Below, piece by piece: positions 58,684-64,000 of a DNA stretch of 64,000 bases. Within the stretch, counting starts at the first letter, position 1. Every line of letters starts with the position of its first letter. The DNA is taken from contig NZ_JAFBDU010000003.1 of assembly GCF_016908395.1 (NCBI RefSeq), forward strand, positions 186,001 to 250,000, written 5' to 3'. This stretch comes from Metabacillus crassostreae (GTDB lineage Bacteria > Bacillota > Bacilli > Bacillales > Bacillaceae). The notes under the pieces were generated by a model. That model saw nothing but the letters and a program-made list of their open reading frames with translations, was not told where the DNA came from and ran no database searches. Position numbers and translations under genes: made by a program.

Positions 58684-58827
58684 TTAGCTCTTACTAAGAT
58701 AACCATCTTCATCTTCATCTTCAAAAACTAGATCAACATCTCTTATTCCTGGTCCCTGGGCAGTATATTTAATATGCAATTCCTCTAAAACAGGTGTTTC
58801 CCATAACTTTTTTCCATTTCTGATCAT
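58684..58827 (-). CDS. Lasso peptide precursor A2
   Basis: A 47-residue peptide, ATG preceded by AAAGGAGGTGATAAA, which overlaps the end of the cyclase gene region. The leader MIRNGKKLWETPVLEELHIK has W9-xx-P12-x-L14 and Thr22 at -2. The predicted core QGPGIRDVDLVFEDEDEDG ends in LSKS. Core positions 2-4 (GPG) and an acid at position 9 match paeninodin-type cores (AGPG...D9). Thr22 is ten residues after Pro12, exactly as Thr18 after Pro8 in A1, supporting the cut site. A glycine start one residue later is the alternative. Confidence 0.85.
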   Translation of the reverse strand: MIRNGKKLWETPVLEELHIKYTAQGPGIRDVDLVFEDEDEDGYLSKS

Positions 58828-58840
58828 TTTATCACCTCCT

Positions 58841-60775
58841 TTAAATCATTTTTAAAAATCGATATACAATCAATGCTCTCATTAATGTTCTATAATCAGG
58901 ATCAAAAGCAGCATTTGGCAGAACACCATTTTTCGTCTTATTAAATGCAGTCTCTAGAGAAGATCTATTTAAATAAGTCAATACGGCTTCATCTTTCAAT
59001 AGTTGAGAAATCTCATTAGTAAACCTATTCCAATTTGGAATCATCCTATGAAGCCAATCTGCCCCCTGAATCCCTCTTGTTCGTTGATTTAATCGAACAT
59101 TATCTGGTAGGTAATTAAGCATTGATTTTCTTATTAGTGCACGATCAAATCCATTGTTTACGCATTTCCCTTCAGGCACTGACAAACAGAAACGTACAAT
59201 TCTTAAATCATTTGTAGGATCTCGATTCCACAAAGAATACCGTAATGATAGTTTTGTAGCGCTAGTACCCGTTGCATTCCAATGATATAAATGATTAAAG
59301 TGGTTTTTTCTAATTTCAAAATTATTTAATTTTTTAGTACCTGTTATATCAAAATCATATTCTTGTACTTTACGATAAATATCTGTTTTTCTCGCAAAAT
59401 CAGGATTTATTAATGAAGGGAATTGATAACTAGGTTTGTTGTTTACTAAATTTTCAATTGAAGGAAAAGCCTTCTTTGTAACTGCCATCATTACTTTTTT
59501 AGGAACTGCATTCTTTCTTTTACTAAATGCATGGATTTCTTTTGTTAGTTTAATTAAACTAACTTGTTTTAAAAGAATTGCGTAATATGCTAAAGCTGGG
59601 CCCCATGATATAGTAAAATTTCCTCTTTGACCACTCAGAAGACTTTTGATCCCATCAGTTTTTGCCTGTTCGAAAATCCCTTTAACCCAAAATGAGTTTT
59701 CAAAAAATTTATAAGGCATTTCCATCATTTCAAGCCATTCATCTATTTCATCTAAAGGGCTACTTCCATTAAAATCTAAATAGGTATCCGCTATATTACC
59801 GACATGATTAACAGTAGACTTAATTAAAGGTCTTTCATCTGCTATTCTATGCTTTGGGGTCCAATCAAGAAAACCTTCTTCAGGAACATAACTATATGTA
59901 AATAATTTTTTGTTTTCTTCCTCTAACGATCTAGAAGCAATGCTGGCTACAGAACTAGAATCTAGACCACCACTTAAGTGCGCTCCAACCTTATGTTTAG
60001 TTCGAGTACGCGCTTTTACCGCAGATTGAAATACATCTAAAAACGCTTCTTCATATTCATTATCTGATTTTAAAACTAATTTTTTTTCATTACCAATGTT
60101 GCTATATCTCTTTAATTTTATTGATTCCTTATTTACAATAATCGAATGCGATGGAGGCAGTTGGAAAATGTCTTTATAGACAGTTGAATTTGTATCTAAA
60201 GCATCAATCATATTTGGTATGACGAGAAATTCGGATAACCAATCTTCATTTAATACTTTCTTTACATAAGGCAGTGAAAGAATAGGCTGTATTGTTGTAC
60301 AAAAAGCTATTTGCTGTTTATTTCTATAATAGTAAAGCGTTCTACTACCTGAAAAATCTCTCGCACCAAAAATTTGTTTCTCTTTCTCATCCCATATAAG
60401 GAAGGCAAAATCACCGATTAGATACTTTGGAGCTTCTTCTCCCCATTTTTCATACGATAAAAGGATAAGCTCACTATCAGTTATAATTTGTTGTTTCTTA
60501 ATCGAGATCTGCAGACTTTCAAATAACTCTAAACGGTTATCAATGATTCCATCGGCAGTTATAGCTAATCTTCTTTCTTCACTATAGAATGGGAGTTTTT
60601 CACCTTCTGATTCTGGAGTAATCCATTGGGCATGACAGCCGAGGAAGATCTCTTTATCTTGCCATGTCTGAATATCGTCCGCAGGGAATTTTTCTAACGC
60701 TCTCATCATACTTCTACTATGTTCATCTAATACAGTTCCGTGATTAAAATTAAATATTCCAGCTATTGCACTCAT
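58841..60775 (-). CDS. Lasso cyclase (asparagine synthetase B homologue)
   Basis: A 644-residue member of the McjC/asparagine synthase family that adenylates the Asp/Glu side chain and closes the macrolactam ring. The N-terminal glutaminase-like domain (about 1-200) begins MSAIAGIF, lacking the Cys2 nucleophile of true asparagine synthetases, as expected for a lasso cyclase. The synthetase domain has the PP-loop AHLSGGLDSSSVASIA (about residue 265). It ends 13 bp before precursor A2. Confidence 0.92.
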   Translation of the reverse strand: MSAIAGIFNFNHGTVLDEHSRSMMRALEKFPADDIQTWQDKEIFLGCHAQWITPESEGEKLPFYSEERRLAITADGIIDNRLELFESLQISIKKQQIITDSELILLSYEKWGEEAPKYLIGDFAFLIWDEKEKQIFGARDFSGSRTLYYYRNKQQIAFCTTIQPILSLPYVKKVLNEDWLSEFLVIPNMIDALDTNSTVYKDIFQLPPSHSIIVNKESIKLKRYSNIGNEKKLVLKSDNEYEEAFLDVFQSAVKARTRTKHKVGAHLSGGLDSSSVASIASRSLEEENKKLFTYSYVPEEGFLDWTPKHRIADERPLIKSTVNHVGNIADTYLDFNGSSPLDEIDEWLEMMEMPYKFFENSFWVKGIFEQAKTDGIKSLLSGQRGNFTISWGPALAYYAILLKQVSLIKLTKEIHAFSKRKNAVPKKVMMAVTKKAFPSIENLVNNKPSYQFPSLINPDFARKTDIYRKVQEYDFDITGTKKLNNFEIRKNHFNHLYHWNATGTSATKLSLRYSLWNRDPTNDLRIVRFCLSVPEGKCVNNGFDRALIRKSMLNYLPDNVRLNQRTRGIQGADWLHRMIPNWNRFTNEISQLLKDEAVLTYLNRSSLETAFNKTKNGVLPNAAFDPDYRTLMRALIVYRFLKMI

Positions 60776-60796
60776 CCAATCCTCCTGGAAAATCCT

Positions 60797-60997
60797 TTAT
60801 CTCATTTGACTTTTATAAACCCCAATCCCTCTTAGTTGCTCTAAACGTTGACTTATAGCTACATAGTTAATTCTATGATCAATATGAAATGCTCTCTCAA
60901 ATTGAAGGTCCTTGAGGCAATATGGACATTGCCATCGATCATTTTTTGTGCTGCTATACGATAAATTTACACATCGTGAACATATTTTTTTAAACAC
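60797..60997 (-). CDS. Small zinc-ribbon protein
   Basis: A 66-residue protein with CSRC and CPYC pairs 19-20 residues apart, a likely zinc ribbon, then a basic helix. GTG at 60997 has GGAG eight bases upstream; a longer frame starting at 61024 lacks a good site. It lies 21 bp before the cyclase gene and is probably co-transcribed. It could be a regulator or an unrelated small protein. Confidence 0.6.
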   Translation of the reverse strand: MFKKICSRCVNLSYSSTKNDRWQCPYCLKDLQFERAFHIDHRINYVAISQRLEQLRGIGVYKSQMR

Positions 60998-61020
60998 ATT
61001 ATTAACTCCTAACATTAAAA

Positions 61021-61320
61021 TCAAATGAAGGTCTCAAATAACCAACCAATGTGAAGAAACATAACTACTGTGTAAAGACAAGCACCAAAAACACCTATTA
61101 TTTTTATTAATCTAAAGCGTGGTAGTTTATCAAAATAGATAACTAAATATAATAGGGCTGACAACAATAATTTAGTAAATAGAAAGTAGAAAGGACTCAT
61201 TTCATATAGAGCTCTCATTAGTGGATTAACTTCTTCGATTAAATCAAGTGATAAACCAATAAATGTTAGAAACGCATCAACTAGATTTATTAATGCTAAG
61301 TAATGACAAATAAATTTCAT
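61021..61320 (-). CDS. DUF5658-like small membrane protein
   Basis: A 99-residue protein with three hydrophobic helices (about 5-24, 44-62, 73-95) and the motif NLVDAFLTFIGLSLDLIEEVNPLM, where the Asp/Glu-Asn-Pro-Leu pattern is typical of DUF5658 proteins. It is first of the cyclase-side unit, just downstream of SinR-core matches. Function unknown; immunity or membrane localisation of the lasso machinery is possible but unsupported. Confidence 0.65.
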   Translation of the reverse strand: MKFICHYLALINLVDAFLTFIGLSLDLIEEVNPLMRALYEMSPFYFLFTKLLLSALLYLVIYFDKLPRFRLIKIIGVFGACLYTVVMFLHIGWLFETFI

Positions 61321-61344
61321 AAAGGGTCCCCACTTAGATTATTT

Positions 61345-61465
61345 CTTTATAACGAACATCAGTTGAAATGTAAATACATCCTGAATTTTTATTGAATATA
61401 TATTCGTTAATAATTACTAAGATGATTAAAATACATATTAAAAAATTTAATACTATATAAAGAAC
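61345..61465 (-). promoter_or_regulatory. SinR-like operator pair upstream of the cyclase-side unit
   Basis: On the minus strand GTTCTTTATATAG (61453-61465) and GTTCGTTATAAAG (61345-61357). This is the same pairing of a GTTCTTT site and a GTTCGTTATAAAG site, in the same order, as upstream of the kinase gene. GTTCTTT is an exact SinR-core match. The pair lies 25-145 bp before the DUF5658-like gene. Confidence 0.5.
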
Positions 61466-61564
61466 ATTACTATAACTTTATTAAGAACACAATAGTAAAT
61501 TAAAACTTTCATTTTTATTACGCTGTCATAGTGGACACTTAAAGTGAAAACAATTGATATGAAC

Positions 61565-62614
61565 TTAATTTAAGATTAATTTAGAGCTATATTCAGGTTC
61601 TTTCGATTCATAGCCATTTGGGTTTTGTATCTGCCATCTCCAAGAATCTGCACACATTTCAAGAAGATTTTTTTGAGCACTCCAATTTAATTCCTTTTCA
61701 GCTTTCGATGAATCAGCATAACTAATAGCAATATCACCTGGTCTTCTTCTAGTAATTTTATATGGAATCAACTTACCTGAAACCTTCTCAAATGTTTGAA
61801 TCACTTCCAATACACTGTATCCTCGACCTGTGCCAAGATTATAGGCATTAATGCCTGTAGATCTCATTATCTTCTCAAGTGCTTTTAAGTGACCAGAAGC
61901 AAGATCTACAACATGAATGTAATCTCTTACACCAGTTCCATCATGGGTGTTATAATCATTACCGTACACTTTCAATTCCGACAATTTCCCAATAGCTACC
62001 TGAGAGATATACGGCACCAAATTATTAGGAATGCCATTTGGATCTTCCCCAATTGTTCCACTAGGATGAGCCCCTACTGGATTAAAGTATCGTAATAAGG
62101 CAATACTCCAATTTCTATTTGCAATAGTTACATCCCGTAAGATCTCTTCGATCATTAATTTTGTCCTACCATATGGATTTGTTGCCTGTAGAGGTAGATC
62201 TTCTGATAATGGGACTTTTTCTTGCGTACCATACACGGTTGCTGAAGAACTAAACACCATCCTATACACACCAAATTTCTCCATAACCTCTAATAGATTT
62301 AAAGTTCCAGTAATGTTGTTTTCATAGTAATGTAAAGGAACATTTACTGACTCCCCAACTGCTTTAAGACCAGCAAAATGGATTACAGCATCGATATTGT
62401 TTTCAGAAAAAATTGTATGTAAATCTCCTTTATTTAACAAATCTGAATGATAAAACTTTATATCTTTTCCTGTTATTCTTTTAATTCGATCAAGAGAATC
62501 TTTCCTACTATTTGATAAATTATCAAGTACGACAATTTCATATCCCGAATTTAATAATTCTACACATGTATGCGATCCTATATAACCTGTTCCTCCGGTA
62601 ATTAATATAGACAT
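61565..62614 (-). CDS. galE: UDP-glucose 4-epimerase
   Basis: Interconverts UDP-glucose and UDP-galactose, supplying UDP-Gal for polysaccharide and galactose use. The 349-residue product has the NAD-binding ILITGGTGYIGSHTCVEL, the catalytic SSSATVYG and YGRTKLMIEE with Tyr and Lys, and RDYIHVVDLASGHL. ATG at 62614 follows CAGGAGGGGGATAAAC. The frame extends upstream into the control region. A galE outside gal operons is common in exopolysaccharide loci. Confidence 0.95.
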   Translation of the reverse strand: MSILITGGTGYIGSHTCVELLNSGYEIVVLDNLSNSRKDSLDRIKRITGKDIKFYHSDLLNKGDLHTIFSENNIDAVIHFAGLKAVGESVNVPLHYYENNITGTLNLLEVMEKFGVYRMVFSSSATVYGTQEKVPLSEDLPLQATNPYGRTKLMIEEILRDVTIANRNWSIALLRYFNPVGAHPSGTIGEDPNGIPNNLVPYISQVAIGKLSELKVYGNDYNTHDGTGVRDYIHVVDLASGHLKALEKIMRSTGINAYNLGTGRGYSVLEVIQTFEKVSGKLIPYKITRRRPGDIAISYADSSKAEKELNWSAQKNLLEMCADSWRWQIQNPNGYESKEPEYSSKLILN

Positions 62615-62739
62615 GTTTATCCCCCTCCTGAAAATTAGTGGTTTAGATAAAAGTTCGTACTCATTCAATGGTGTAGGATTGTAGTTAGTTTCTAAGATTT
62701 TTTCTTCAGTTTTTAAAAAATCCTTATTAAAGCACATGT

Positions 62740-62763
62740 TTGTTCTTTATAGTGAACTAAATA
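62740..62763. promoter_or_regulatory. SinR-like inverted operator between galE and the beta-helix gene
   Basis: GTTCTTTATAGTGAAC (62743-62758) contains an exact SinR core on the plus strand and an inverted GTTCACT half on the minus strand, flanked by TTT and TAAAT. It resembles the inverted-repeat SinR sites of B. subtilis matrix promoters. It is 129 bp before galE and 165 bp before the plus-strand gene. Confidence 0.55.
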
Positions 62764-62927
62764 TCATTTTACACTCATCTCCATTAATTATCAACCCTTT
62801 GTTTCTTGCTTGTCATTTTTGAAATATAAAATGAAGTTCCATTCTGTCCAAGCAGATTTAAATAGTTAGAATCTTATATATAAATGAATAATGTCAACTT
62901 AATATATAGAAAGGATGGTATTCTACT

Positions 62928-64000
62928 ATGGTTAATTTAAGTGATTCCTACTTTGTAGAACTTCAACGATGGGGAATAAAGAATGATGGTACAGATGCTG
63001 CTCAAACAACAAATGGTATTAACAATGCACTTTCCTGGGCGAATGAGAATAATTACTATACTGTTGTATTACCAAAAGGTACGTATAGCGTTGCAAAGAA
63101 TTCTTCCATACTACTATTTAGCAACACACATTATAAATTTCACAATTGTTTTTTCATTAAAGAACCTAACAACCTTACCGGCTACTCTCTTATTACATGT
63201 GATGGTATCAAAAATACTACACTTGAAGGAGCAACAGTAAAAGGTGATAGAGAATTACATGATTTTTCCAGTGGGGGCACACATGAATGGGGGCATGGTA
63301 TTGAATGCAAGAACTCATGTTATAACATTACAATAAAATCGTGTGAAGCTTTTGAATGTACTGGAGATGGTTTTATTACCGCAATGGACTTTTCTGCAAT
63401 TGGCGGTGCACAGCATCCTGCACATTTTACAAAAGGTGATATTGATAATCAGGGTAATATTAACAGTTCTTTATCTAACTATACGACCGTTTCTAAATTT
63501 TTTGATGTTACTGGGGATTTAGTAAAATCAGTTGGATACTTTTATTATTCAGGAGATGGTTATGGAGGTTATGGTACTGGAAGTAATCTTAACAAGACGA
63601 TCATAAAAGTACATTTTTACACTGCAGATAATACCTATTTAGGATCTAGAAATACTCGTTCTTATGAATTTATATATTTAGAATCTCTACCAGCTAGTAC
63701 AAAAAAAGTTAGATTCTCATTTTTACAAAATTATGATTTAATGAATGGAAATTTACATTATGTTATGTGTGCAAAAATACCCCAATATATAAATTTCACA
63801 AACTGTAAATCCCATAAAAATAGAAGACTCGGTGCATCTATTAATGGAGGAAGATTCGTTACATTTGATAGCTGTGAAATTTATAATAATAGTAATCCTA
63901 TGAGTGAGTCATCAGGTACCAACCCCGGTTTTGGAATAGATGTTGAAGATGGTTATATGACAAACCAAAAAATAACGGTTAGAAACTGTAATATATATGA
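62928..64000 (+). CDS. Right-handed beta-helix protein, YobO/phage appendage-like (partial)
   Basis: Frame open from ATG at 62928 (AAAGGATGGT upstream) to the window end, at least 357 residues. The start ELQRWGIKNDGTDAAQTTNG, then TVVLPKGTYSV, is the opening of pectate-lyase-superfamily beta-helix domains such as YobO and phage pre-neck appendage or tail-spike proteins. Later ITIKSCEAFECTGDGF and CEIYNNS are repeating beta-helix turns. No signal peptide is seen. Likely binds or cleaves a polysaccharide. Truncated by the window edge. Confidence 0.8.
   Translation, partial: MVNLSDSYFVELQRWGIKNDGTDAAQTTNGINNALSWANENNYYTVVLPKGTYSVAKNSSILLFSNTHYKFHNCFFIKEPNNLTGYSLITCDGIKNTTLEGATVKGDRELHDFSSGGTHEWGHGIECKNSCYNITIKSCEAFECTGDGFITAMDFSAIGGAQHPAHFTKGDIDNQGNINSSLSNYTTVSKFFDVTGDLVKSVGYFYYSGDGYGGYGTGSNLNKTIIKVHFYTADNTYLGSRNTRSYEFIYLESLPASTKKVRFSFLQNYDLMNGNLHYVMCAKIPQYINFTNCKSHKNRRLGASINGGRFVTFDSCEIYNNSNPMSESSGTNPGFGIDVEDGYMTNQKITVRNCNIY

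Noticed and set aside
58841-60775. Housekeeping asparagine synthetase AsnB
   Set aside because: The N-terminal Cys2 needed for glutaminase activity is Ser, and the gene lies within lasso genes next to a precursor peptide.

Overview
The window is AT-rich, densely coding chromosomal DNA from an endospore-forming member of the Bacillaceae. The evidence is direct: spo0A, spoIVB, the full spoIIIA operon, sinI/sinR, mntR, lipM and yqh-type genes occur in almost the same order as in the Bacillus subtilis spo0A-sinR region. No rRNA, tRNA, insertion sequence or CRISPR array was seen.

Layout. Positions 1-28700 are the conserved block, nearly all on the minus strand: spo0A, spoIVB, recN, ahrC, tlyA, dxs, ispA, xseB, xseA, folD, nusB, yqhY, accC, accB, spoIIIAH to spoIIIAA, yqhV, efp, papA, aroQ, yqhR, then yqhQ and yqhP (plus) and yqhO (minus). 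Positions 29000-35000 hold a five-gene peptide ABC importer in appDFABC order. Then come mntR, a class II ribonucleotide reductase (nrdJ) with two NrdR-like boxes, an SdpI-family protein, lipM, yqhL, a CNNM/CBS membrane protein, a coiled-coil HTH protein, and the glycine cleavage genes gcvT-gcvPA-gcvPB behind a tandem glycine riboswitch. yqhH/yqhG, sinI and sinR follow.

Positions 52800-64000 are accessory. Where B. subtilis has tapA-sipW-tasA, this genome has a lasso-peptide cluster of the paeninodin (C-terminal kinase) type. It has two candidate precursor genes too short for routine calling, a cyclase, an HprK-like kinase, a PqqD-like recognition protein, a leader protease, a nucleotidyltransferase-family protein and an ABC exporter. 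A zinc-ribbon protein, a small membrane protein, galE and the start of a right-handed beta-helix (YobO/phage-appendage-like) protein follow, the last running off the window.

The most interesting signals are regulatory. (1) A c-di-GMP-I (GEMM) riboswitch lies in the leader of sinI, so c-di-GMP may control the SinR antirepressor directly. (2) Matches to the SinR operator core (GTTCTYT) occur in the gaps upstream of the kinase half and the cyclase half of the lasso cluster and between galE and the beta-helix gene. Together these suggest a Spo0A / c-di-GMP -> SinI -| SinR -| lasso peptide and surface-polysaccharide circuit. (3) Both lasso precursors have the same leader spacing and predict non-glycine first core residues (Lys and Gln). 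(4) spoIIIAD has no ATG/GTG/TTG start at its conserved N-terminus and probably starts at ATC. (5) A GC-rich palindromic repeat of about 130-165 bp recurs six times, and a five-unit 21-bp tandem repeat lies between gcvT and gcvPA.

All functional calls are from reading the sequence and remembered family features; no database search was run.
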